From NCBI GenBank assembly GCA_022494885.1, contig JAGVSM010004562.1, positions 310,001 through 374,000 on the forward strand: DNA of 64,000 nucleotides, read 5' to 3'. Shown here piece after piece: positions 22,929-33,929 of the stretch. This DNA is from Micrasema longulum (taxonomy: Eukaryota; Arthropoda; Insecta; Trichoptera; Brachycentridae). Each line of letters begins with the position of its first letter. Positions within the stretch are counted from its first letter, which is position 1. Position numbers and translations under genes: made by a program. The notes beneath the pieces were generated by a model that was not told the DNA's origin, made no database searches, and saw only the letters and a list, made by a program, of their open reading frames with translations.

Positions 22929-23667
22929 GGGCCCCGATTACAATAAGAAGTTAACATTTATCTTCAACTTTATGTGCAAAGTAAAATTAAGTTTTCTTTA
23001 TGAAAAACAGAATATGTAAATATTTTTCTCTTCTTTACATGTTCAATTGAACGTAGTTATGCAAAAAGTGAAACTGAGATAATAGCACTTTGGTGAAAAA
23101 GGTGAATAATCGAATTTTCGTAACAGAGGAATGTTTTCGACTTCTGACAAAGGAGAAACAATGAATACATTATTACTTTGATATTATAAATGTGAATCTT
23201 ATTACCTATATGACCAGTTTTAATGATTTTTAAAGTAGAGCACAATTTTTCTAGTGCCGTGGGTTTTTTCTGCAAATTGAGAAATGCCCTTTTTGTGATT
23301 GATAACATTTTCAGAAGGTGATTATTACAGTTTTTTGTATAAAAGCGGCCTGGCTGTTTTGAACAAAACATACAATTTACCTTACTGCATCTGATAACAC
23401 GAAAATCTCTTTTTTTTAATTGTGGACAGGCTGTTTTCTGCATAACTACGTTCAATTATAGGTAAACAACAAAGATACTTTAAATGTTGATGCAAATATA
23501 CTTATTTTTGTACACAAATAACGGTTTTTCTTTATTGACAGTCGACGATAATTCTATATAATTTAAAGCATAAACTTTGTGCTTAAAAATTTAAGTAAAT
23601 GTTATTAAATATTTGTATATAACACTTAGAAGATAACTCAGTTAACTTCTCATTGTAATCGAGGCCC
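22929..23667. mobile_element. Inverted-repeat element with GGGCCYCGATTACAAT ends
   Basis: The left end GGGCCCCGATTACAATAAGA, followed by AGTTAAC, is matched in reverse complement at the right end (GTTAACTTCTCATTGTAATC, then GAGGCCC). The arms pair over at least 27 bp and more loosely to about 45 bp. The 739-bp interior includes the whole 413-bp element at 23045-23457, leaving about 325 bp of its own. No transposase is visible. The GGGCC-type terminus suggests a cut-and-paste transposon derivative, superfamily unknown. Confidence 0.7.
23045..23457 (-). mobile_element. Inverted-repeat element (AATTGAACGTAGTTATGC ends), copy 2
   Basis: Both ends are intact (AATTGAACGTAGTTATGCAA and GCATAACTACGTTCAATT), and the interior matches copies 1 and 3 in reverse. 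A minus-strand frame (23057-23455, 132 codons) stays open almost end to end and includes CSKVNCMFCSKQPGRFYTKN. The corresponding frame is broken in the other two copies. It is inserted inside the larger inverted-repeat element 22929-23667. Confidence 0.82.
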
Positions 23668-23682
23668 AGACAATTATTATCA

Positions 23683-24045
23683 AACTATGTATTTTTAGAC
23701 AAAAGACTGGATTTTACCCCCTAGGGAGTCATAACGATTAACAAATTACAAGAGGGATGGAGAAAATTTTAGGAAATATGGAAGTATAGGCATTTATTGG
23801 GCTTATGACCTGTCATGAGATGGTTTGAGTGGCCAGTTAATGCACTATCTAACGTTCACCATGTTACGCAGTGTGTAAAGTGGCCACTCAAGCCAGCCAA
23901 TGACAGGTTATAAACCCTGTAAATGCCAAGGCTTCCATATTTCCTTATCTAAAACGTTTACCATCCCTGTTGTAATTTGTTAATCTTAATGACTCTCTAG
24001 GGGGTGAAATCCAGTCATTTGTATACAAACGTTTGGACATACTCA
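23683..24045. repeat. Large palindrome built from two GGCCACT-family arms
   Basis: The left arm contains GACTGGATTTTACCCCCTAG, GGATGGAGAAAATTTTAGGA and TTATGACCTGTCATGAGATG. The right arm is its reverse complement (CCAGCCAATGACAGGTTATA, TTACCATCCCTGTTGTAATT, CTAGGGGGTGAAATCCAGTC). The arms are roughly 150-170 bp with scattered mismatches around a short spacer near 23865. It is a foldback element of the same family as the flanking copy at 22581. Confidence 0.78.
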
Positions 24046-24139
24046 AAATAAAGTACCTACATATTTATTTGTTGCATCATGAAGAGCTTGAATTTCTTTT
24101 ACAAACAAAATTAATATATTAAAACGCTTTAGAATGAAG

Positions 24140-24300
24140 GATATAGTAAATCTAGGTCTAAAAGAGATATGGTCGTTAACATTACATGCTATGTAGACGA
24201 TGCCATCCTTGTCACAAAATCAGAAAATAATTTAAAACGAATAATACACAAGTTTCATCTTGCGTTTCATTATTTAAAAAATATATTTAACTACATGAAT
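24140..24300 (+). pseudogene. Reverse transcriptase active-site fragment (YVDD)
   Basis: The frame reads VNITCYVDDAILVTKSENNL followed by KRIIHKFHLAFHYLKN. Position and spacing match the ITCYADDAxLxAxSExDLxxLLxxF block around the catalytic YxDD of LINE reverse transcriptases, with V in place of the usual A. The surrounding motifs are lost. It follows the palindrome at 23683-24045. Confidence 0.55.
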
Positions 24301-24309
24301 AGTGACGCA

Positions 24310-27300
24310 AGTAATGAGGAAGTTCAATCCTACAGGAAATTGGATATAAAAAAATGTATTCTTACGCATGGTAAAAATTAAAGCATTAAATTGGACGGCA
24401 AAGTTTCTTAAAAGTGTTCGATTTTTATTTTATTTTCATATGAATCAACCAATGATAAGAGAGTTGTGATAGATTTCTGGTAAGTAAACTGACCAATACG
24501 CAGAACTCACTGAGAAATAGGGAAAAAGAACTTGTGACGTCACTCGCGGAGAAATTTTAAAAATATACAACTTTAAAAACTCATTAAGCTGATAACGCAA
24601 TATTAGAACATTTCAAAAACCATAATTTTGGTTAAGTTAATAGTCTATTAACAAATAAAACAAACACCAAACTTCCTCATTCTAATGAAAATTAATTTCA
24701 ACTAGAAAATAAAACACACTATTTTCGATTTTTCTTTTATGAATAAGTTACAAAAAAACGTGCGGTGACCCAACCAGGAACAACTTCTGTTTACTTGCTT
24801 CGACTTGCTAGAAAATTCGTATATAGTCATGACACAGTAAGTCAAGGACCATTAATAACTATATTATAATTTTCTAATTGTAGTTGTAACATGACGGAGT
24901 CTAACCTTAAATCTGTGATTTGTGAGGAAGCAACTCTACCACGGGATCCGAAAGCGGTTTGTGATGTAATGCGTCCTTTAAAAAAAAAACCAATTACCCT
25001 TTTTTATCTTTATTTTTTTACATAAACGAAAAATGGTAAAGCGTGGACGTTTTATTAGATAAACGTATTTTTCTCTACATCATAAATAAAACTGTCAAAA
25101 TATAACATTAAATTTAGTAAACTATCATTTTGATATCTGTTAAATAAATACAAGAGTGGAAAGTCGTAACTGTTAGCCATTTATAATGAAAATAACGTTT
25201 CTTGGAAATACTATAGTATCAATCATTTCTTAACACCCTTCGCGACAAAAATGTTCCCAAGTAAAACTTTCGTTATTCCGAAAAAAAATATGATAGATTA
25301 CCGAATATTATTTCATTACATCTCAGTATACATAAGAACAAGAAACTATACATCATAACCCATGACAAGTTAGAACTCTGAAAGTGTATTCAGAGTTCTT
25401 GTAAAGTTGTCACCCTTGCTGACTATAACAATGTGCGGGAGCTATACACGCGCTGTTAATTCACACTTAATTGTTTTGAATAGGTTAACCCTAGTTTTGA
25501 CACCTTCACTGTGAATACGCTCAACTTTGCCACAGACAAAAGTCTTTACAAATGATTTGGTGTTTGAGAAAAGCGAATCGTGGCATAAACACAACAACAG
25601 TGCCTAGCAACTAGCAACGAGTGAAGTCAAATGACTAAGGACAGTGAATAGAAAACATGACGCATTGTGTTCATTTAACGCCATTTAATGTTTAATGTTT
25701 ATAGTCCGTGATTATTGAGAGAAATGTCTATTCTGTATTTAATTGTTAAAATAATGACACATGATCTGAATAAAAACGACAAACTAAAATTAATTTAGTA
25801 AAAAAAATTAACGCTTATTGTTTTTGAATGTAGAAGCTTAAATTTCCAAACGATTTAGATTTTTTTTATTTATCATTTAAATTCAAATATTATTAATTTC
25901 ATTGAGTTCAAACTTAAGTCATCTTTTTAATGACATTTTTAAACTGCATTTCAAAAGTTGGTTAATATTAGGTAAATTAAAAAACATGTATCTTTTTAAA
26001 TGTGAAATAAAGTTTACCTAAACAATTTGTTAGATGTGTGTTCATTTTAGGAATACATTTGTACTTTATTGAGTTAGTTCATACATCTTAAGAACTAATA
26101 TAAACTTTTATTAACGTTATTATTTTCCCGAAATTTCTTAAGAAGATATTTTTTCCAATCAATTTCATATAATTCAATTCCTTTTATTTCTGTTATCCAA
26201 TGACTTAAATCCCCTGTAAAATGAGTTAAGATATTCTGTTTTTTCCTCATTGGTAATCTTTTTTTTTTACCCGTTGTTTCATATGTATGACATTGTTAGT
26301 AATTTATTTCAATTCATTTTCTCAATTCTTTTATGTGAAAAAATTGCTACGTTTTGTTTTATTTGCTGCTTTATTGTGAGCAAACCGATTTTTTTGTGCA
26401 TTATTTCTACATTATAATACATTTTCTTTTGAGTATAATTTTCATCGCCTTATTTTGAAGAATAAGTATATTTTTTATTTCCCCTTCTCAACATAAAAAA
26501 AATAATAAATGAATATATAAATACATGTTTAAAACAAATACATAATTCATTTATTGGTAAAGCGGTTTTATGCAATAAACCTAAAATAATTTTATAAAGT
26601 TAATTGTATCATTCTATTGTCACAATGATGTTTGTGTTAATTAATTCACAAATCGGTGTTATTTCATCCAGTGGTAGTGTCGCAGATGCAAGAATCAGAG
26701 GTTCCAAGTTTGAACTTTGCTGCCATTTTTCTAGCATAGTAAAAAAATAAAAATATTTAAAAAAAAATAATATCGCTTATATTACAACTTATATTTACTA
26801 CTCATAAACATTAAAGACGTGACTGTTTCCGATCATTTTTATTTGATTAAAAAATAAGGTTTTTAAAATAATATTATTTTATAATGTAAATTTGAAAATA
26901 ACAGTCGTTGCAAGCAACAAAGGGTGCGTCTTTAATCCAAAACACCCTTGAATTTGTTTTTCAGCAGGTCTCGCGCGTTATTTCTTAAATCTTTTCATAA
27001 ATAATGCATTAAATCCAAGCAAGAAAAACAAAATTATTTAAATCCAAGGAAAAACAATGATTCTGTCCTATTCACTGAGATTTTTTTTTTACAATGGTTA
27101 CCAATTTACGGTTTATGGATGGCATCACGGAAAAATAAAAACCATTCTATAATTTTATGAAATCATTAAAAAAAATAAAGAAAAGTGAAATTTAAGTTTT
27201 AAATTTATTAGTGTCAGTTTATTTTATAAATTTGTTTTTTCTTAATTATCAAAAGTCTGTGGTAAAACCATCGTTTATGCACGGTATTGTAATATCGTGT

Positions 27301-28215
27301 TACTTTGAGCAAAAGACGGAATGTTCTTAAGTTCAGACATAAAAAAAATAATAACATCTATACGAACTGTTTAATTTTTTTTTCCATAATTCATAAAAAA
27401 TAATATAGAGTTTACGCCTGTTATACCAACATCAATTAAATATCGTAAATACGCCAGTCACCTTACATGCGTGCACCCCCGCTCACTGTAAATAACTGAC
27501 TGACTCTCTTTTACACAGGCTATAGAACAGCGTCTCTATCAACCTTGTTAAAAGTTTTATATTCGTGCTCTTATACAAGTGTTTTGTTGTATTGGCGTTA
27601 CATTTATTCTTCGTGCAAGGATAAATATTTTTTGTATAAAAATCCAGCTTTTTTAAAAAAAAAAAAAATCTTTCAAATCCAGGTCTTGTATCGTATGTAG
27701 ACTAATGTGACATCACAGCCCAACAAGAGTTAATTGTTAATTAATGAACATCTTTTATCATTATTTTAATTTTATGTATGTAATTCTGTTAATACAAAAA
27801 TGAACATTAACGTTTTCCGTTACGTTAAAAAAAAAAATCTTGTGTACATTATGGAGAGTCTCTCAATATTTTGTTTATTTTTTTTTTAATTACTTAATAT
27901 TTTCAGTATAACACATACATTTGAAAAATATATATACATTGTTTTCAATCAAAACACGAAGAAGAATTATGAGTTTAACTTTTCACTTCTTTCATAAGAA
28001 TGTTGTATTCCTAACTACACGTGTTATTTCTTTGGTTTATTTCATTGAAAAAAAAAATCCCTTGTAAGTAGGTATAATAATGTCGTACTGCGAGTACATA
28101 ACAGTTGTTTTTAATTTTTGAATGTTACCAGTTATACAAGGTTGAAACGAACCAACGTTTTGTGACGTAAAAACACGACTAGTTATGTTTGAAGAAACAC
28201 TAGTAACTATGAGAC
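24310..28215. other. Long AT-rich interval, one SINE head only
   Basis: Besides the tRNA-like head at 26648-26722, I see only homopolymer-rich sequence across 3.9 kb. There is no ORF of note. Confidence 0.5.
26648..26722 (+). mobile_element. tRNA-like SINE head, family 2-like
   Basis: TCCAGTGGTAGTGTCGCAGA, AGAATCAGAGGTTCCAAGTT and TGAACTTTGCTGCC resemble the head of the family at 6000-6172 and are followed by an A-rich stretch. The body is not clearly preserved. Confidence 0.45.
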
Positions 28216-28220
28216 TTATA

Positions 28221-28345
28221 CCCGTATGCAGAGACAAAACTTAAGGTGAGGAAAGTACATTCTAATTTCAAATGCAGAGAATAACCCAAAGGTAAAGTCA
28301 ATAGAATGTTCTTTCCTCCCCGTAAGGTTTGTCTCTGCATACGGG
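28221..28345. mobile_element. 125-bp hairpin transposon flanked by TA
   Basis: CCCGTATGCAGAGACAAAAC, then TTAAGGTGAGGAAAGTACAT, is mirrored by ATGTTCTTTCCTCCCCGTAA, then GGTTTGTCTCTGCATACGGG. The arms are about 43 bp, with a loop of roughly 37 bp. TA lies immediately outside both ends (28219-28220 and 28346-28347), the target duplication expected of Tc1/mariner-type elements. There is no ORF. Confidence 0.8.
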
Positions 28346-28349
28346 TATT

Positions 28350-29505
28350 AAATACTAATAAATTTATCGGATTATGAAAAAAAACTATTCTATTCTTTTT
28401 TTACTGAAATCGATTTATATTTTCTCACTTTAAACAAATTTAAAGAAAATGCTAGAACCCTAGAAAATAATAATTATCATTAAATCTAACTGTACCTACC
28501 TTTTATAAATATATTTTTTTATACTCTTTAATATTGTCATGAATTAATTTGTTTGAAAGAAGAAAAGAGGGAGGGCTGATCTAGGGTTACTTTGTATGGA
28601 TCCGCCGGCGAAAGGATTTTTAAGTCCTAGTAAACTAAAATATTTTTCTTTTGTTTTTTTATTATTTCTTTTTTTTACGTGTAAAATGATGCAGTGGTTT
28701 TTAAAAGCAGGCGTTTCTTCTTCTTTTTTTGAAATTGTATTTAGTAATGTTTAGAAAACTATAACTGACCTTTAATTTTGGTTTATTTGTAGATATTTTT
28801 TTTTGTTATAATGGCTGTTGATTTTTTAAAAATAAATAACATAAATTATTTTTTTATATTTTAATATGGATTAAAAATGAATGTAAGAACCATTATTTCA
28901 TAAATATTACATGCAAAAAAGTACAGAAATCAGATTCATTGAGAAGTTTTTGATGACTTTTTATCTGAGGCTTTTGTTAATCATTTTTAAAGAATGAGAT
29001 TAGAAACATCTTTGGAAAAAATAGAGAAGTTCCGTTATGTTGATGTAACTTAATAAAAAAAAACAATATTTATTCAAAATGCGGGTTTAAAATTAAGGAG
29101 ATGAAATTAACGTAAATTTCGTTTTCTCGTGAGTAATTTGACCTTGTCAATCTGTGGACGAAGCCGTCCGATGCATAATGTGGTGCTAATGAATAATTCA
29201 GGAGTCTGCAACAAAATTTTGCGGTTGTGGATATCGCCGGAGTTTTACATCTTGGGAGGGGACAAACAGTAGGAAGAGGGGGGCCCATCGCGGAGGGGAC
29301 ATTACATCCGAGGGAGGGATACGAATAATGAGTACTAAGAGTAAAATATGTGGCTCTAAAATATTTATAAGACTTGGCGTTCTCGCGTTGAAATCTATTT
29401 ACTTGAGCATATTTTCGATATTTAATATATTTTAAATGTAATGGTTCTGTGCATTATTTATATTATGAAGGAGTGGGAAGAAACAAATGTAGGAATAAGG
29501 AGTTG
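28350..29505. other. AT-rich interval, nothing recognised
   Basis: A GC-richer patch at about 29145-29330 (GGGAGGGGACAAACAG, CGGAGGGGACATTACATC) contains the direct repeat GGAGGGGACA-type motif, but no known element was recognised. Confidence 0.45.
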
Positions 29506-29509
29506 GGTG

Positions 29510-29830
29510 TTGGTTGGAGTTCCTACCCCAGCCAGAGATTGACAGAAAAGACACGAGGTTGCTGTTTAATGCGTATTTATTACATGGCGAATACGATACG
29601 GCAGTTGATTGTATAGCGCGAGCGTAGCGGCGATGATGGGTTGAAGAGACTGAACATGAACTACATGCTGGAACTGAGTGACGTCGAGCTGGTATGACGT
29701 GAACTGAACTTGCTGGGCTGACTAACTTGAATGGCTGACTGACTGGTGTTGCGTCCTATGGGCTCTTAATATACGACGTGCATTTGTAGTTCATTTCTTC
29801 ATAGTAGGGACGGTGTGAATGTACTGTAGA
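29510..29830 (+). repeat. Dispersed repeat with TTTATTACATGGCGAAT, possibly LTR-like
   Basis: AGTTCCTACCCCAGCCAGAG, CGAGGTTGCTGTTTAATGCG, TATTTATTACATGGCGAATA, a run of TGACTGACTG and CCTATGGGCTCTTAATA recur in the same order on the minus strand at 12720-12975. There is a CpG-rich patch (GCGCGAGCGTAGCGGCG) and a TTAATATA that could serve as a TATA box. I cannot show flanking coding or matching LTR ends, so the class is open. Confidence 0.55.
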
Positions 29831-30133
29831 ACAATGCTCCCGGTTTAACGTGTAATACTATAGGAGTTGCATTATACGAATGTATAAGATTCGATAAAAA
29901 ATGATGACATTGCATCGTCAATCATTAGTATACTTCAGGTGATTATTATACATTTGTCAATAAAAAGGCATTGCAATATCCCTCATTTATTTAAATCTTT
30001 AAGTACAAAGAATAAATATTTTGGGGGACTTATTGCAAAAAGCAATATTTCCTGCCAAACAAAAAAAAACAGATTGTGAAGAAAAATTGGTCGGAAAGAT
30101 GTACAAAAAAATATATTTGTATTTATCAAAGTA

Positions 30134-30405
30134 TCGTCATCATTTGTTTTCCGCACCTAATAGTGTATTAGGCACTGTATTGGTACACCGATCGCTGTGT
30201 ATTTTGATCATTTTTGTTACATGAAGGTAAGATGATCCGTCTTACGCTTCAGGTACCAGTCCAGGGAATCTGAAATATTTACGTGTAAAAACACATTTTT
30301 AGTTTTAGATAATATTTCATGTTTACCATGTTGGGAATCGAACCCGAAACCTCTTGCATGGAAGGTAAACGCGCTGATCATTACACCACGACACCGACGA
30401 AAAAA
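30134..30405 (-). mobile_element. tRNA-Gly-derived SINE, copy 1
   Basis: On the minus strand the head reads GTCGTGGTGTAATGATCAGC (A box, near 30380-30395), then TACCTTCCATGC with a TCC-type anticodon loop, then GGTTTCGGGTTCGATTCCC (B box, about 30329-30347). This resembles tRNA-Gly(TCC) with mismatched stems, so it is a polymerase III promoter rather than a tRNA gene. The body carries CCTGGACTGGTACCTGAAGC, GTAAGACGGATCATCTTACC and CAGTGCCTAATACACTATTA. Similar copies lie at 37965-38145 and 55030-55300. Confidence 0.82.
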
Positions 30406-30409
30406 TAAA

Positions 30410-31890
30410 TAAAATTACAAAAATGAACCAGTAGACAAAATAAAATAAATAAGCTTAATATACAGAATAAACAAAATGATCAAAATAAACTTAATAAAGT
30501 AACTAAAATTGATAAAATATATAAAATAAATTAAATAAAATAAAGAAAATAAAATAATATAAATAATATAAAAAATATAATCTTAGATAAATTAATGAAA
30601 TAAAAATATATATATTTTTAATGTAAGTGTATAAATAAGTAAACATAAATAAAATACAAAAGACTGCTGAATTGTTATTAAACCGGGGTGGCCAATCTGT
30701 CGATTAGAATTGATGGGTAATAGTAGCCAATCAGGACTGTAGATGGCGATATGGTAAAGAAAAAAAATGGTAAAAACTGATTAAAAGAATTTCGTACGAC
30801 TAAATTTTTTTAAATGTTGTGATAGGGGCAAAAAACAGCTAACGTATTAAAAAAAGGGATTTCTCGGGAACCCGATGCTCACATACATAAAACAAGCGTC
30901 TTAGCGTTACTAAAAATAATACTTTTAACAAAACGTGTTAAAAAAAATGCAAGTAAAAGTTAAATTTTTGTTGCGTTTTCTTTAAACAAGTTGCATTTTT
31001 AAACTTACGTTATAAAATTTTAAAAATATTCGTATGTAGGTTTTTAACCTTTTATCAAAATTTTCTTCATTGTATTTGAAAGCCATATGAGTTATGAAAC
31101 CTTTATAAAATATGTCACACAAATATTCATAATTCTTGTGTGATCAAAGTTCTATGACCTCACTATAATTGCTTTAGCCAAAATGAAAAGAACTTAATAT
31201 TTTTTGAACCTTGCGAGTTTAAGGACGTACAATATACTCTTTTGTCGACATACTCAGCAGGATCGCGTGAATGGGGATTCCTTCCCCACAAAGGAGCTTT
31301 TGCGCCCCTACAAATATCCGCCATTTTGACACCGCGATATATTAAACACAGAATTGAGAAAACTTTAGCCAGAAAATGTATTTACAACATCATTAGGTTG
31401 GATTATTTCATAATCATATTTGGGAGATGCGAATTGTTTTCCGGGAAATTAATTTTCCTTAATGTAAATAAATAAATGAATACCAAGAAATACTTCATGC
31501 GTACGAAAATGAAATAAATGTTTTATTATTCGATACCATTCCAAGACAAAAAATATTCGTTATTTTTTTATGCGAATATTTTAGGTTCGGATCTAAGAAA
31601 TACGTATTTATAATTCATGTTGGTTAGTGTCAGTATGTAATGCGTGTTATATTTCACGCTTTATTGAGGTAATTAAAAAATCTAAGAACTGTTTTGGTGT
31701 TTCTTTAGGTGCTAGTGAAAGTATGCAATTACCCAGTTTTTTGCCACTCTTTAATTTAAATGTAAAAAAAATATTGTTTGATGTTTGATAGTTTTGTGGA
31801 GTTATTTAACTCAAAGATATACTTATTATGCTAAATATAATGTTTTATTTTAATTATTTATTGACAGTTCTCGATGGAATTCCATTGTAA
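30410..31890. other. AT-rich interval with AAATAAA-rich stretch
   Basis: From 30410 to 30650 the sequence is a degenerate AATAAAAT-type low-complexity run trailing the SINE. The rest shows no coding or repeat signal. Confidence 0.5.
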
Positions 31891-31891
31891 T

Positions 31892-32168
31892 GATGTAATA
31901 ACTTATTTTTACATATAAATTATTAATTAAAAAAATACTTGTTACACTTCCACTTATTTATTCTGACCAATTAGCGCTTTCATCCTCTAATGGGCATCTT
32001 CAGACTGGTGAATATTATACAATGTGAGGATAATTTATACAAAACTGAGATAATATTTAGTTTTATATAAATTATCCATACACTGTATAATACTTACCAT
32101 TCTGAATATGCCTATTAGATGGTGAAAACGCTAATTGGTCAAATGTAAATATAAGTTATTACATCTCT
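31892..32168. repeat. Large inverted repeat with about 83-nt arms
   Basis: The left arm 31964-32046 (TGACCAATTAGCGCTTTCAT onward) pairs with the right arm 32059-32141 (ending CGCTAATTGGTCA). I count 12 mismatches over 83 positions and no gaps, with a 12-nt loop. Outside the core, TGTAATAACTTATTTTTACAT on the left is mirrored by ATGTAAATATAAGTTATTACA on the right with an extra stretch of about 45 bp on the left. Each arm contains the CTGAAGATG-type motif. Confidence 0.82.
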
Positions 32169-33198
32169 AAATATAATGCATGGAGTTTAACGCCAAAGTG
32201 TAGCATAATCGTATTATGGAGAGTTTTATTGCTTACTGCAGTATCAATTTATAATCTGATACTTAGGTTTTGTTTTTCGTAAAGATCGAGGCAAAGTTTT
32301 TTTGTCAAGATCTCCTTTATCAGAATTTAAAACCACGTTGTTAGTATTTATTCCCGTGAATATTCGTTATCAATTGTAGAATATTTTTTCTAAATCCCTC
32401 TTTTTAAAGTTCATTGCATTCGGCATGCATTCGGGCCTGGTGATAAACATCTGTAAGCAAAATATTGCAGTGAGTACATTTATCGACGTAAGGTGTAGAT
32501 AACTTTTTTTTGGCATTAGGTGTAGATAAGAAAAACGCAACATGTTTGGCCTTGACAGTTGTAACGTCAAGATTTGTGATAATGTTCTAAGCAAATTTGA
32601 ATGGGCAGGAATAAAATAAAAACATGAATTGTGACATATTAGGGGCGTGATCAATGGAATGACCGTTTTTGCAAGAATTTAAAATTATATAATTAAAAAT
32701 ATTTTTTATTCAACTAATAATTGTGGAACAAATATTTTTTTACTGGACAGTATTTTATATACATTTACTTTTTTGTAAATGAAAAAAAACCTGGTATTTC
32801 CTTATTGGAGTTTTAAATCAGTGCTGTTTGTACCACTGAGCGCGAAAAAGAGCGACGATGATGATGATGGTGATGCTGAAAAAGATATAAAGCCTATTAC
32901 AATTGAACGTAATTATGCATAAAGCAGCCAGTCCACAATTTAAAAAAAAGATATAGTGGTTTTATCGGGTGCAATAAGGTCAATTCTATGTTTTGCGAAA
33001 AACAGCCAGACCGCTTTCATACAAAAAACTGTAATAATCATTTTCTGAAAACAGTGTCGATCACAAAAATGGCATTTCTCAATTTGCAGAAAGCACCCAT
33101 AACACTAGAAAAATTTTAAGGTACCTACTTTAGAAATCACTAAAATTGGTCAAATACATTAGATTTTTGTTTGTGATATTAAAAAAACTGATGTATTA

Positions 33199-33929
33199 AT
33201 TAGATGATACAAAGTAGATGCTTACATAAATAATAAACGACTAACTGAAATTGAACATATTAAATACTTAGGACTAACAATAGACAGAAAATTGACATGG
33301 ACAATTCATATCAACAATTTTATTAGCAAAGTGGCGACTTTATCGAGTATTTTTTTAAAACCATAAACTTTGTTCCAATAAGGGAAAAAAATGTATGTAG
33401 CCTAAGTAAAAACTTAAATATTTAATATGCAACAACTATGGAGAACAGGAAATAAAAATTACATAAACAGACGACAAAGACAGCAAAATAAAATATTAAT
33501 GTTAGTATGTGACCTACCCTATCTAACAGCTACTAAAAAACTTTTCAAACAAACTAAACAATTAAATGTAACTGAACTTTTTAAACTAGAATCCTTTAAA
33601 ATCATTCATAAATTAGCCATTGATGAAATTGTAGACGAAGAATTAAGACTTGAAAAAAACTGTAGTAAACATAAACACAATACGAGAATATCAGAAAAAT
33701 ATCATATACAACCTTTTAAAACGAGAAAAGGACAATCGAGACTAATAAACCATTGACTGAAATTAAACAATAAAAAACCAGACAAAACTAGAGACTCAGA
33801 CAACCTTTACAAAAGTTGTAAAAAATACTATTATTAACAGTAGGATGTGAATTTTAAAATTAAAAATATTTTGTTAAATGCATGTAACCCGTAAAGGTTT
33901 ATCAATGAAAAATTTAAATAAAAAAGTGA
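33199..33929 (+). mobile_element. 5'-truncated LINE inserted into an inverted-repeat element
   Basis: The insert carries a C-terminal reverse transcriptase remnant (33233-33837) and an A-rich 3' end. Host-element sequence stops at about 33198 and resumes at about 33930, so both boundaries are known to within some tens of bases. Partial similarity of ATGTATTAAT on the left and ATGTTAAT on the right might be a mutated target duplication. Confidence 0.8.
33233..33837 (+). pseudogene. LINE reverse transcriptase C-terminal remnant
   Basis: The first frame reads RLTEIEHIKYLGLTIDRKLT and WTIHINNFISKVATLSS, the thumb motif of Jockey/CR1-group enzymes. After indels, a 109-codon frame (33427-33756) gives QQNKILMLVCDLPYLTATKK, ELFKLESFKIIHKLA and KTRKGQSRLINH. 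A TGA at 33754-33756 interrupts it, and similar sequence continues to a TAA at about 33837. The catalytic core is absent. Confidence 0.85.

Noticed and set aside
28037..28237. 66-codon minus-strand frame
   Set aside because: It overlaps one end of the hairpin element at 28221-28345 and has no motif.
30310..30405. Functional tRNA-Gly gene on the minus strand
   Set aside because: A and B boxes are present, but the acceptor and anticodon stems do not pair and a SINE body follows with further copies in the window.
30410..30650. CRISPR-like or satellite array
   Set aside because: The AATAAAAT repetition is irregular low-complexity sequence trailing a SINE. There is no unit-spacer structure, and the window is eukaryotic.
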